From Marsupella aquatica (lineage: Eukaryota; Marchantiophyta): a stretch of DNA of 64,000 bases. The position numbers were made by a program, and so were the translations under genes. The notes under the pieces are model-generated. The model saw only the letters and a program-made list of their open reading frames with translations. It ran no database searches and was not told where the DNA came from. Shown here piece after piece: positions 45,661 to 59,420 of the stretch (its first letter is position 1; every line of letters starts with the position of its first letter). The DNA lies in contig OZ316891.1 of the NCBI GenBank assembly GCA_973895155.1, forward strand, positions 20,956,001 through 21,020,000, written 5' to 3'.

Positions 45661-45852
45661 AAACTCACTGAGACTTTATAGACACTGAAAATTGGGTGAG
45701 ATCACTCCATATCAGATCTACAAAATTCCTTGGATTTTATAAATTTCCAAATTCAGAAACTCACTGAGACTTTAAAGACACTGAAAATTGGGTGAGATCA
45801 CTCAATATCAGATCTACAAAATTCCTTGGATTTTATACATTTCCAAATTCTG
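45661..45852. repeat. 96 bp perfect-period tandem duplication
   Basis: Copies at 45661-45756 and 45757-45852 both start AAACTCACTGAGACTTTA and end TTTCCAAATTC. They differ at about four positions. Confidence 0.95.
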
Positions 45853-46134
45853 AATCACCGGAGTTAGTTTAATGAATTGGGGAATAGGAAGAGGGGCAGT
45901 TGCTTATTGGGTTCGCATTTCAACACTCCTGGTAAATGTGGGAAAGAGGGAGAACGAGTGCAACATAGAGCTTTGTAGGGATGAGTGTTCGACTAACTTT
46001 GAGGGTGGTCAGTTGGACAATTGTGAAATGTAGCTCAAGAATATCCAGCCCTTAATTCTTGTATCCCACCAGACTTTAAGGATTAAATGGTAGATGGGGA
46101 TCAAGGTGCACATCTGTGTATATATGAAGTTGCC

Positions 46135-46545
46135 TTTCACTGCAAGGATCAAAAATTTGAGAGGCAGAAAAAATGAAGGATGATTTAGTTGTGGCTCACT
46201 ACCATTGTCAACAATAGACAATGGAAGGCCTTGTGTCAAATTCAATGTGAGGTTACCACATGTAGACCTTGTCAATCTTTTGTCACCTAACTTTCAGAAT
46301 TTGAATGAGCCATAGCTGAGAAGTGTTTGGAGGGCAAGCTTTCACCCGTGAAGGTTAAAAGTTTGGCAAGCAGCGACGGTCAAGCTAGGATGATTTTGTT
46401 GTGGCTCACTTCTGTTCTCAACAATGAACAAGGGAAGGCCCTGTGTCAAATTCAATGTGAGGTTATCACAGGCAGACCTTGCCAATCTTTTGTCACCTTT
46501 CAATATTTGAATGGGCCTTAGCTGAAGAGTATTTGGAGGACAAGC
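46135..46545. repeat. ~205 bp tandem duplication upstream of IFT80
   Basis: Copies at 46135-46339 and 46340-46545 share GGATGATTT(A/T)GTTGTGGCTCACT, TGTGTCAAATTCAATGTGAG and GG(A/G)CAAGCTT. They are more diverged than the 96 bp pair just upstream. Confidence 0.85.
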
Positions 46546-46868
46546 TTGAAGAGTGTCTCCCCACCTACAGCAAAATGAGGCTCTCTCTTCTGCCCATGGA
46601 TTGCTCTCCACGTATCCCCTTGTTTGATTCATATTATCAATTCATTACATTTTGTTGTTGCAAAATTTGTGGGTGCCATTAAAAGGTTTTGAACAAAAAT
46701 TGTCATCAAAAGCAATTAAATTGACTATTGAAATTAGTTGGATTGGTTGATTGAAGTTTGTTATTGATCTATTTTTGTATCATGCCCACCTAAGGCTCTC
46801 CCTCTAAACAAACAACTGCCACTTTGGAGCTTGCCAATTTTTGAAGTTGCTCTCCTTGACAGACCTTA

Positions 46869-49800
46869 ATGACTCTAGACACAGATCTTGTGGCAGCCGT
46901 CGGATGGAACCTCTCTAATGAACTTTACAGCTGCAGTGATGACCACACAATCTGGAATTGGAGCAGAAATGGCAAACATCTCAGCAAAGTAACTAAGTTA
47001 TCCCGGTGCATTCCCACTCTACTTTTTGGTCCTGTTGATGGCAGACAAGGTTTAGTCTTCCCCATAATGTTGAAGATTTAAACACTATACATGATCTCCT
47101 AATTATGAACCTCATCTCATGTGGCTAATTCTTATGCTTTTGATTTGGCTGGTGTATGGATCTTACAAATGGTCAAGCTCACTTGAAGAATGTGACACCA
47201 ATGTTATCCTCTTTCTTGAGTGTGCCCAGATATGTACATTGGCGACATGTTTTACAGACATACACTGGTGCCCGTCCATGTCCCAGCATCAGCGTAGCGG
47301 CTATGGGTCTGATGTCTTTGTTGTGGCGTGCACTGATGGTATGTTGCCATTTCTCATTAGCCACAAAAGTCTCGTTTATCACTGTTGTTTAATTGATAGT
47401 TGATATGAAGCATTTTCCTGGAAGGGAACTGAGTCAGTCATTAATAAGAATCTGTGCATTGTTGATGGCTCTGGGATAACCACAACCCCGGCATGCTTCC
47501 TCTATCTTACATCCTTTAGACTCAAAAGCAAGCACGACAATATTTGGGCATCTAGAGGTCATGCATGAAGTCCAGGACAGAAATTGAAATGGACACTATG
47601 ATGTTGCAGGTTCTTTTCACATCATCACTAGAGGTGGGAGGGAGGAGAAGCATGTGCAGGCTCATGAGGGGGCAGTCATATGTCTCCGTTGGAATTTTGA
47701 AGGTATGCTGAAATTTAGAGGACCTATGTTAGAACTGCATTGTGGAAGTGAATACAAAGGGACCCCTAGTAATGGAAATTGCTCTGACAACAATCTGCCA
47801 AGGAGATTTCAGTTTGGATTCACCTAGACATATAGCCTTACACTCTGGTAGGAAAACGTTTGGATCAGGAACTGCATTAGTGACAGGTGGAGAAGATGGA
47901 GTTGTCAAAGTCTGGTCAAGGAGTGGAATGCACAGGTCAACTCTTGCTCAAACTGGTAAGCTGGAAGTCTTGTCCATTTTTGGTTAATCATGAATAGAAA
48001 GTTGTTTTTGGAATGTTCAGGGACTTAACCATCACAGACATGGCAAAGTGCTCACAGCAGAACTCAACTACTCAGCAACACTAAACTCATAAAAACACAA
48101 GAATGCACATCATATTGTAAACACTTAATTAGGGTGGGCTAGATGTGCCAAATTCCCTAAGTTTTGAACTTTGCCACTTTATTGCAGAATTTCCAATTTA
48201 TGCTGTAGCTTGGGGGCCAGATTCAGATCAGGTGTTGTTCACCCATGGTAGCAGTCTTGTTATCAAGAATATCCAGGTGCCATTTTCACTGGTGGTGAAC
48301 CACTTTAGTGCTCAGTTTATTTCCTAAGAGCAAAAGAAAACAAAAATGCCCTGCTGAGTCTGAGAATTGATTCTTGGAAAATCTTGATGACAATTGTTGT
48401 GCTGTATCCAGTCGGGGTTAAAGGAAATGCAGTGGGAGAGCCATGAGGGATTGGTTCTGGCAGTGGATTGGAGTCCGGTTAGCAACTTTATTGTATCAGC
48501 TGGAGAAGATTGTCGCTATAAGGTAGGCTCTTGTTGATCTGTTCATGCTCGACCATTTGATGTAGAAAGCTGGTATCTTAATTAAACTTTTGCCATTTAT
48601 TTGAATATGAGCAATGTCACATTCATACAAACTTCACGCATGTCTAACATGGATGCAGATTCTTGTCAAGTGACATGATAACATAGTGAAGCACGCAAAC
48701 ATATCATTGTTTAGTTCTTTGTAGTAGTTGCATACTCCATCTGCACACTACTCACTGATGCCTGCTCTATCTGATAGGAACATGTCAGGTTTGGGATTGC
48801 TATGGCAGGTTGTTGTATAAAAGTTTCAAACTAGATAACTCCATCATGTCGGCTGCTTGGAGTCCTTCGGGAGAGTTTTTTGCAGTTGGCTCATTTTGCA
48901 CCATACTGCTCTGTGATAAGTCTGGGGTAAGGCTATCCATCCCAAGAAGTAAAATTAGACATCCTGCCATCAAAGTTCTCGTGGCCATATGTGCTAGATC
49001 TTGACTAGTCTAATCATCAGGTTGGTGAAAGGGTGATCTTGTCCACAGGTAGCAATCCCAATTATGGGAAACTGTTGATCAATGGTGGTGTCGGTAGTCT
49101 CAGGGAATTCACTTAAGCACTAAAAATTAAGGTGTAAATTAAGTGCATACATCAAATTATTAAATGACCCATAAATATATTTTGGTACAATTATTACAAT
49201 CTGTAGACCAATCAGATATTGACATGTGGTGCTCAAAATATCTGATTCATTCCTATATTTTTAGAATAAGAACTTCTCCTACCAATGTTTGGGGGATATC
49301 TTAGTACTCACATGGTTTTGTGATATCCATGAGTGACCCCCCAAGTCCTTGAAATGCATCCCTTGCAACATGTTGTTTTTCAGTGGATTCAAGCTAAAGA
49401 AAGGCCCAGCTGTGGTATACTTCTACGTCTTGCTTGGAGTAGCGATGGAACTCAAGTTGCTGGGGCTGCAACGACCGGAACTGTCATATTTGGTCAAGTA
49501 GTTGACAGGTAGATGGGGTGGTCACTATGTTTGTATGGACAAGAAACTGAAAATTACCATCATTCAGGGTGCAACACAGATGTCAGTGTTGTACCAGTTT
49601 AATGGGGTCTGTGAATTTTTGTTCACGTCATTTGTCCTTTAGTATCAAATAAACTCTCACTATCGCAACTATTATGAATAATATGTGTAACTTCTCATAC
49701 ATCACCCTCTTCATATGAAGGGTGACCATGTATTTCAAACATATTAGTAGTGTTTCATTATGAATTGAGTTGAGTCTTTATACACATATATGATCTCTGC

Positions 49801-52800
49801 ATGTTTAGCTGGTTGCATGGAGTGTTCGGTACAATACTTTCAATGTCTTACTATGCCATAATCAACGTGTCACTCAGGAAAGTAGAATGGACAAAAATTG
49901 TGGCTACACTAGTGGATCCCACCCATATTCATATCCAGGTAATCTTGCCCAACCCATGTTTGTCAATGTTTAGGCTAAGTAACATGATGACAAAATCTAA
50001 GGTTGAGGTTGTATCCATCAATGGCCTGAGCATGATAATTGTTAATAATTTTTTCAGCCATCTTCTAGATTGTGAGAATATATATGTAGAAAGGCAACAA
50101 CAAAACTGACCCTGAGCCAACCCTGATGTTGCTTGACCTGAATGACCAGGATATCCTCGAAGAGACTCTAGAGGAATTGGACTTTCGAGATAGAGTTATC
50201 AAAATGACATTGGGATTCCAGAACCTTGTGGTGGCAACAGCAACACAAGTAAGCCATTCCCTCACCCCGCCCCACTCTTTAATGTTGCCCTGATTATCTT
50301 CATTTCGTTTGTCACATCAATTTGGATGGTGGAAATCATTGAAGTGTATTTTTGGAAGCTTTATCATATTGTGATTGGGCATTTGATCTATAGAAAACTG
50401 GAGTAACTTCTTGTGGTCACTCAGATTCAAATTTTGTAAACAGTGCTGCATCTACTCCCTTTCAAACTGGAACACCCCTCACATATTTGATATAAAGGAC
50501 ACCGTTATATTATTGAAGTTGTGCAAACACTACTTTTTGATGGTGGATTGCTTTACGGGCTTACAACTCTTCACCTATGAAGGGCGACATCTATCAAATC
50601 CAAAATTTCAAGGTACTCATTAATGTAAATATAAGTTGTTTCAGTGTTGTGATGGCAGCACCTTGATTGCTCTGTGCCATTCTAAATGTTGTTCTGGATG
50701 CAACCCTACACAATCCCTTGTGTGCTATGATTCTATTTTTTCCATGGTGAGAGAGGTTTGGGTTTTCAGTTTCTATTTGTCCAATTTTGTGATTTTTTGG
50801 AAAATAGTTGAGCAATCTTTGGGCTGCCTTAGTATGTGGCCAGTTATGCAAAGGGAATAGGACTGTTAATTAATTGCGAGGTGTGCTGTTACCTCACAGT
50901 CCAACTTTAAGGAACTGACTGTTTAACTCTTGATGCACAGGTTTGCATGCAGAAGCCCTCAATGATCAAAATGTCAGCATATCAGATGAGATACTTGCCA
51001 TCATCGACCATCTAGACTGCAAAAGTAGGGCTCTCAGACTTAGCTTATTTTCCTGAAAGCATAGAACATGGTTCTGGTTTACTCATTGAACATGCCAAAA
51101 AAAAAGCGTATTACCTTTTCCCTTGACGAATTATAGCTGGATCAAATATTGAAGCTCAAGTTTCCAAACATTGTCGAATTTAATCTGTGAATGTTGCAAT
51201 GTATTGTTCATGAAGCACATCAACCAAATGGCAGAGACTTCCTCAATGTGATTTTGTAGGGGTATGCTTTCTAAGTCCCAGTACTGGCAAGCTTGTGGGT
51301 GATGGCATGCAACATACATTGGAAATAATGCAGATTTCTCTCAATCAGATGGGGTCATCTCCCAACCAAAAGCTTGTGTTTATTGATAGAAATCATGACC
51401 TTTTCATTACTCCTGTCCTTGTAAGTCACCCTCTCTGCATATTCTAACCAGGTTGCTTTACATAAGACAATTGATTCACAGTCTACTCTCTTAGAAAAGA
51501 TTTGGAGCTAGTATCCATAAAAAGTTTGATACAGCCTCTACTTTTTGAGTCAACATGGTCTAGATTAACAATAGCTGCAACTCAAGCTGTAAGAATGAAG
51601 TTGAGGTTTAGTTCTTTGCTAGCTGCAAAGGTTTCCCTCACCTTGGATAGTAGAAGATAAAAGCCATTGCAACACCTTTGATCATGATGGACCTACACAC
51701 ATCCAAAGTGCTTTAGACAGTATTAGACAGACTTTGTTCCATTTGCTGGGGAATGGCTTTGTCATGCAAATCTTCTTTTCTAGGCACAGAAGGTGGCAGT
51801 ATTTAAGTTGGGAGCAATGGTTGATGATGCAATATGGAACGACAGCAGCGACATTCTTGCTGTTGTTGCCGATCACAAACTTGTTGTGTGGTACTATCCG
51901 CATGTTGCATACGTGGATAGGGACCTCCTAAAATATGTGAAAGATACAAGGGAATGGTGAGAGTCTTTTGATATATCTTAGATTCACTCGTCACCCATAC
52001 TTGATATGTCTATCTTGCAACATATGAAGAGCTCTACTTTGTCTAAGCGTTTGGGAGATATTAAATTGAATAACCTCTCTTTAATGATTACAACCATGAT
52101 TTGCCTGGATTGTGTCAAGGTCTGCTCATGGTTGCTCCTCACAATTGCTCTTCATTGGTTGACCTTCAGCCTTGTAGGAGAAAGTGCAAAGCTACAAGGA
52201 TTCTGGGGCTCTCGATGTAGTATTCGTCGGAAAGATGGTGCTATGATCTTCACAGACATCTCACCATATCCATGTTTACTATTTGAGCACATCATAGCCA
52301 AACAATGGGATCATGCAATCAGGCTCTGCCGACTTGTTAAGGTAGCATCTCTGCATGCTTGGCAAATGTTGAATTTTGGTGGTATGCTTTGACAGAATCC
52401 TTCACCTTCATGTGTATTGTAGTGAAAAGTGTGGGGGATGAGAAGCATTGTTGTGGCTTTTCTGCAGGAAAATCTTTTGTGGGCTTGTCTGGCAGCCATG
52501 GCTGTGGATTCTAAAGAGTTGAGCATGGCCGAGGTAGCATATGCCGCCTTAGATGAGGTGTGCTAAGGAGAAACATTACCAAAGAATGTATGAAGGCTAG
52601 TTTGCACTGCAATAGAAACATCTATTTATCATCACAATTTCCACTCTAAGTGTTTGCAATGTTACTCAGTTCATTCAATCCATTTAAGTCCACTCTCAGC
52701 CACTTTATATATATGTGGTTGGACAGAGAATGTATTAAAAAAATGGGGTCCCTATCGGAATTGCAGGTGGACAAAGTGCACTATATTTTGCATGTTAAGG

Positions 52801-53752
52801 ATCTACCATCTGATGAAGCTCGCCAAGCAGAGCTTGCTTTGTTCAGAAGAAGGCCTGAAGAAGCAGAATCCATCCTTTTACAAGCTGGTCTCACTTATAG
52901 GGCCATAAAAATGAACATTAGACTTTTCAACTGGGACAGGTTCTCTTTTGCCAACACCCCCTTCTAAGCTTTTCTTTATCTTATTAAAAATAAAAGGATG
53001 AAATATTATCCAATCGGCCATGTCCTCAGGTTCTTTCTCCATATTTTGTAAAACGTTTGTAGGAAACTTGGAAGCTTCCATCAGACACAAGTATGATTAG
53101 TGCATGTATTTCTACAGGGCCCTGGAGCTAGCATTGTTGCACAAAGTGCATTTGGACACGGTTTTGTGGCTTCGTCAACAATACCTTCAGATGGCAAAGC
53201 ACAAGGAGACAAAACAACAATTTCTGCAATTGAATGAACAGGTTATTGCTACATTCAATGTAGGCTGGGTGCCCATGATCAATATCTATGCTCTCATTGA
53301 ATCACAACCCAAATTTTCAGCTTAGTTCTCATTTTTAGTGATAGATTCCTTGACTCTGAAAAATCTGTAGAGGCTAGATCCACTGGAAAGTTGTTATCAA
53401 TAATCATGTCCAGTCTTCAGCATTGGCTTCGTGCAATTTGTTCAACTATTATTAATATGTCCTTGCTTAGAACTTGGTGCAAGTATTACCATCCATGATT
53501 AGTTTTTCATCATTAATGTAGAATACTTCTGTGAGATCACAAGAAAAAGGAAAACCAAACCTAAATTTTGCATTAACCTTTTTTTGATGTGTCTTAATGG
53601 CTTCAGGACCAAGTATACTAAATGGGTTTGTTCCTTGGGAATCATTAACACAGGTGCAGATTGATATTCAAAAGATTTTAGGGAAAATTGGTGAAGAGAA
53701 AGAAAGGGAGAGCCGTCGGCAAAGTAAGCCATACCCCTTGTCCAGTGCCTAG
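46869..53752 (+). CDS. IFT80: IFT80, intraflagellar transport complex B protein (19 exons)
   Basis: WD40 protein of the IFT-B complex, which carries cargo into growing cilia and flagella. In plants this means only swimming sperm. Exons: 46869-47028, 47258-47338, 47610-47702, 47869-47955, 48188-48276, 48412-48522, 48789-48926, 49384-49508, 49878-49938, 50150-50248, 50444-50612, 50941-51024, 51260-51420, 51784-51956, 52170-52341, 52468-52557, 52767-52939, 53118-53241, 53654-53752. All phases agree, giving 762 residues (777 in human). WD motifs include [48 protein letters not shown] and [17 protein letters not shown]. The helical C-terminus has [12 protein letters not shown] and [17 protein letters not shown]. 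Exon 1 may have an earlier partner: the family starts MRL..SLL, and ATG at 46575 reads MRLSLLP but does not splice in phase. The donor of exon 1 (GTCCTG) is weak. The last exon could instead splice at 53723. Confidence 0.93.
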
Positions 53753-56700
53753 TTCTCTTCAACTATTTTCAGCTATGTATCACTTAAATAGCAATGAGAT
53801 CCATAGGATAATTTTGTGAGGAGGTTCCTCGATATGAAACATTCACATGACAAGCTCATCCTTGTGTTAATTAAACAAACAAAGCGTGATCTAAATTGAG
53901 GCATGCATCAAAGTCCTTGACTTAGTACTGCTCTTTGTGTGTTCATTCAACTTTGTATGCTTTTCCTTAGTCAATAAAGGGATAAAGGGTCAACTGTCGG
54001 AAATCAGGTTGGTGGGTTCCGGGAAACAGAGAGAACTGAGTTGTAGGATGTGGTGTAGTACTGTCTACAAATTTCGTAATGTGATTCTGAAAGCTTGTTT
54101 TTGATTTTGTTTTAATTTTTATAACCTTACTGTGTTTTTTAATGCAGTCAATTCTGGGCACCATATGGGAAAACACCAGGTCCAGGCAGTTGCACTTTTG
54201 CAGGGCCCATGTCTACCCCAAAGTGACATGTTTCAATGACTCTGCATTTGCATTGGCACAATGTGTTGGAGAACTTTAATCCGACGGACCTGTCCTCAGG
54301 TGCTCCCTAAGCTACCTTAAAGGACTAGGAGCCACCAGGCTAATGGAAACTACCTGGTTTGCATTAGATCCACCAAGAAGTAATTGGGATTGAGCAGTTG
54401 AATGTTAGTAGTTAAGGTGACATCCTCAAGAAGCCTGGAAGGTCAGGAAGGCTTGATATATGCACTATTAATCAAGCTTGCTTCGTGGCCAGACCTTACA
54501 ATCTACCTGCTTAGCGTACCCTTTGGAGACTGGGAGGAAGGGTAACAAGAAAGTTTCTTATTACATTCAAGGAACGTCCTTTGGAGAAGAGGATGAACGA
54601 CAAGAAGGTTACTTATTACATTCAAGAAAGTTATAGCATGGATGTAAGAGTGCATTTATCGAACAAAGATGAACTAAGGCAAAGAAGAAACTCACGGGAG
54701 GTTCTTTAATAGACATGAACCCCGGGGCGGAGTATTCGTCTTTAATATCTTCATTGTGTTTGAGAAATGATCTCAGTATACAATTTTATGCTTTGCACTG
54801 GGACAAGCCTGTTAGTGACAAGAGTTGGCTTTCCAAGGAGCACCAGATATGATGTCCAGCCCTTAACCAATCAGAAAAGTCGAGCCTACAAGTCAATTGA
54901 CAAAAGTTGGCCTATCTGATGAGCACCAAATATGATGTCAATCCCTTACCAATCAATTGTGGCAGTGGGGGATTAATATGGGTCTTGAAACTATGGATCT
55001 AGAACATTTTGTTCTTGTAACAGGTTTCAATAGTTGAAACTTGAAAGTTGAGAAGCTTAAATGATGTGATTAGATCATTGCTGAAAATGACTTAGGGAGA
55101 AACTAGCTGCCACGGTGTTAAGTAAGGAAGATTTGTGTATTCATATTGACAGACTGATGTTGGAACATTGCTCTTGGTAAATGTTTCCTTAACATAAAAA
55201 CAAAACTGAAGCTCTTTGAATAATACTGTAGCCTGTGAGCATCGATTGGGATGTGTATGCAGAAATTTTGTAATTTTAGTCCACTATCTAACTTCAATTT
55301 CTTTATCCTGTGTTATTTTTAAAATGCTTGTGCCTGACCACCCTCTTTACTCAGGAGGTAACTGTCTTAAAGTCCAGATGGACCAGGTAAGTCAATAAAC
55401 CAGCTACGGTAGTGGTTCAATTTCTTATGTCCAAGCTTGCCAGAATTAGTCAGAATACTAGGAGATTTGTACTCATATGGACCGAATATAGGAGCATTCG
55501 TACCCATGGCCTCCATTCACATCTGGGATTGGAAGACTACCGAGTCCTTTTGGCCTCCAGGGAGAGAACTTGGCCAGATGGGGTCCCACCCATACACTAC
55601 ACACCTTCCACTGATTCCTTTTGGGAGCATGGAACCGGGAAAGATCCAACGTTGTTAATGGTCCACCTCATCTTATCTTGTTGATCTAGAAATGGAAATG
55701 TTTCAACCAGGTTGGCAGCCATTTGCCTGCGGCTTGCGTCCAGGGGTGACTGGAGCCCACAACTGCCAGTCCGGAACGACAGTTGGGTGGAGCCAGCTCT
55801 CAACTTTGGTGGCGAGGCACAGTGGACTTCATTCTTTTGGGTGGCAGGCAGAGAATGCCATTTTTGCAGTGGACTACACCCTTTTTGGATGGGTGCAAAT
55901 GCTCTAGTTTCATGTCATATTCTGGCTCCAGTAGCTGACTCTAAACATACCTTAGTCATAAGTTGGTTTCTAATCAAGCTATTGACACTTGTTTCCAGAC
56001 TTTCACAGATGGCCATTTCAACTTTTCCCAGTCAAAACACTTTTTCATTCTACTTGTTCCAGTAGAAGTTCATTGACGCCTAACAAAACCATATGTCTGC
56101 GCCTTTTTCAACATAAAACACTTGGGGGCATTTTGTCTCATAGAAAGTATTTCAGGGCGTGGTGGGTCAAATGTAATATATTCCCCATGTAATTTACTCT
56201 CGATTTCATGAAAGGACCCCGAGTTGAATTTTCCAGCCCATCGTTTCTGGAAAGTCACGTTTTTGGATTAGGCGCCAATTTGAGTCAAATCCCTCATTGC
56301 AACCATCCTATGCAATTTACTCTGGAGCTCTGTCAGACATTTCTTTTGTGCAAAACTAAGACTATGGTTATAATTATTGCAGTCACTGAAACAAGCACCC
56401 TACAAGCATGTCGTCAAAGCTTCATTGGGAAGACAGAAAGGTCATATCACAGGACAGTCCTTTAGCCTTTAGTACAGTACAGCTCTCAAAGGACTGTACT
56501 GAATATCCCGTAGGAGGGTCCGACGCCCTTGGATTTGCCTCTTAATTAACTTTGGGTCAGGAGTGAATAGAAAGCCAACCTCCAGGTCAGATCTGTCCAA
56601 ATGTTGGCTGCGAGCCTGGACACCGTTAGATCTTAGCAGAGATTCTGGCCCGGAGACTGCGCCAAAACTGAAATGCCTGCTAAAACTCCAGAGAAATTTG

Positions 56701-57699
56701 CATAATTAGGAGGGTCACCATGAGGTATTTGACCCAAAGCCATGAAACCAACCGCCTCAGTAGTACTAGTAGACATATATAAAAAATATAAATAATGTTG
56801 GATACTAAGAATTCAGTTTGACGAGGTTTTCAAGCCCTCAGCTCTTTTAGATTGGACAAAAGAGGAACTCCAGTTCCACTCACTTTGAACCAGCAAGTAT
56901 TAGTTCTTTTGCCATTTTGTGGAGGTTCTTTGGCCTTGGTGTTCCCAGTATTTTCCTTTGTTTCTACCGCTTGGATCCTATCTCTGGGTGTGGCGCTTTG
57001 GGTCCTTGGCAATGCTCTGTAAACTAGGGAGCTTGAATGTCGTTGGTTCTGCTCTTATGAATAAAGACAATGAACCATTCCTATTCAAAAACCAGGAAGG
57101 TCGTATTGGCCTCCCTGGAAATGCGTCATAGGGTTTAGCTAGGGTTCTTCAGTCCATATAATAGTTGTTTTGGAGTTGACTTACTGTGTTATCATTTTTT
57201 TAAACATCAGCAGTGATGTGCTGCAGTAGATTACTACTATTTACCTTGGCGACGATCAGTTTCCCACATGGCTTGCACAAAATGCTATTTTCCCTTTACA
57301 AATAAAATTGCAACACCATAGACAAATTCTCTAGATTACATGGCTTTTACTTTAAAAACTAGATCAGTGTTTTAGATCCAAATATTCAGAACATTCCTAA
57401 AATATGCTTTGTAAAACGTTTCCAAGTTGCACCAACCTTATCTTAAATTTGCCTTGGGGACTAAAAATATCAATAAGTTTTTTTCTTTATTGTGTAAACA
57501 TATTGTCCCTAAAGGTATACACTGATAAATCAATGTTTTAGACCACCTTTATCTATTAATAAAATACGCATTGTGAAAATTTCCCAAGTTTCCCCTGACC
57601 CTTAATATTTAAACCTTTGTGTGAGGGATTGGAATTTTAAAATGGCTGAAATTTAGTTCAATATTAGTTAAAAAAAATAAAAAATAAAAAAACTGGCTG
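53753..57699. other. intergenic, IFT80 3' flank
   Basis: No confident gene. At 55437-55658 and 55712-56065 plus-strand frames stay open for 73-117 codons without a known domain. They could be decayed retroelement coding sequence but show no diagnostic motif. TTACTTATTACATTCAAG(A/G)A is repeated at about 54557 and 54607, and GAGCACCA(A/G)ATATGATGTC at 54838 and 54919. Confidence 0.4.
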
Positions 57700-58400
57700 A
57701 ACTTTAGTTCAATATTTTGATGGCCTTGAAAATGGCCCTAGAACTTATTAGCCATCGTATTATCAAAACTAGTATTATTCGCCAGACTTCATGCAGTATT
57801 GTGATGGGCCCCCAAAATGGTCCCAGTACATTTTGTACACCTTATTGGAATTGTTCAGCAGAATGTGACGTGCCCAGGGTAAATGTCTTTTCAGCGAACC
57901 TGATGGTCCCTTCTCCCAAGTGAGTGACTGAGTGTAACTTCAAATAATAGGCCAAACTTTAGTTCAATATTGTGATGGCCTCGACAATGGCCCCAGAACT
58001 TATTATCAATTGTACAGTCAAAACTGGTATTGTTTGCCAAACTTTGGCCAGTATTGTGATGGACCCACAAATGACATCCCAATAATTGCACTTCAAAAGC
58101 CCCATATAAGTATTTAAAATAACATGTAGTGATCTAAAGAAAATAATTGAGTTTATCATGGTATGGAATGCCAGACACATATCCTAATTACCCTGGGTAC
58201 GTCACATGGTGGCGAGCCATTCCAATAATGTGTACAATATGTTCTGGGTTCATTTTTTGGCTAACTGTGCACATAAAAAATGTGAGAATATAAATTGTAC
58301 TATATCACTCCCTACCATAATAAACTCAACTGTTCTATTTAGATCACTAAATGTTATTTGTGTTTTCAGCGAACCTGATGGTCCCTTCTCCCTAGTGTAC
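57700..58400. repeat. diverged direct duplications of ~130 bp and ~25 bp
   Basis: The block beginning ACTTTAGTTCAATATT(T/G)TGATGGCC occurs at 57703 and 57956, with GTATTGTGATGG(G/A)CCC further on. TTTTCAGCGAACCTGATGGTCCCTTCTCCC occurs near 57888 and 58364. They suggest nested, older duplications. Confidence 0.75.
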
Positions 58401-59420
58401 TAGGCTGTCATCCTTGAGTCTGGCAAAGGATGACAACCTGGCTGCCTGGTTTTGTGGGTCTGGATGACAACCTGGCTCCCCGTCTCTCTGTGGGTCGGCC
58501 CAGCTCATGTTTGTTGGGTTTCATTTGTCAATATAACAAGTTCCCCAGTTCCTCCAGAAGTCAGCCGTCGTGCTCAATCAAAGTCTCTGTTCCCATTAGT
58601 GGACCTCCATGATCACAGTTTCAGCTACATTCCAACGAAGCTTCTTTTAGGCAGCTCCCTCCCCCCTCTCCTCTCCTCTCCTCTCCTCTCCACCCTTCGG
58701 CTATGGTCCTCTGGCGTTTGGACGAGATGGAGGAACTCTTCACAAGACATCAATCATGCATGAGAGCTCGATGCTCTGCTTGCCAGAACGGCAGGAGCTG
58801 GATGGCTTGTCAGGAAAGCAGGAGCCGGACCACTTGATTGCTTGTAAGACTCTCTGGAGTGTCGATGAAGTCTTTTATCTGCGAAGACACGCAGTAATGA
58901 CTAATGTGTACTCAGAGAAGGGGTCAGCATTTTGGCCGACAGAGTTTACGTTAGTGTAGTGGGTATTCGTTGACATTGTCCGAGGAGTACCGTACCAGAT
59001 TCGTTGAACGATCGATCACCATCGATCGACACGACGATGACTAACCGGGTGACTAACTGGATGCAATCTCTCTCGCTTCCCTAGTTTCTTTTGCATGGGA
59101 GTGACGCGTAATCGAAGGCTCAACTTACTCGAGAGATTGATCGTCTTCGATGGGACTATGAAATAATGAAAACCAATTCGAGGCACTTTTTTCTACCTCC
59201 GGCCGAGTAGATTCTCAGTTTCTGTGCTCGTGGAAGAGACTGGCTTTGGTGGATTTGTGGATGGAACGGAAGCGAGCTTTGATTGCTGATTAGGACCACG
59301 TTTCGGATCTCATCGACTGTTTCTATACGAGATCTGGCTGAAGGGAGCCGGTGAGCACTTTCTGTCTTTTTCTGTTCTGGTGACTGGGCAGCTCGTGAAG
59401 TAGTCGATCAACCGCGGGCG
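58401..59420 (+). promoter_or_regulatory. upstream region and 5' UTR of the LRR gene
   Basis: Contains a (CTCTC)n pyrimidine tract at 58667-58692, common in plant core promoters and 5' leaders. Several short upstream ATGs follow, including an open frame at 58756-58959 that would be a uORF if transcription starts at the CT tract. The promoter call rests on position and the CT tract only. A tandem GGATGACAACCTGGCT phrase occurs at 58427 and 58461. Confidence 0.4.
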
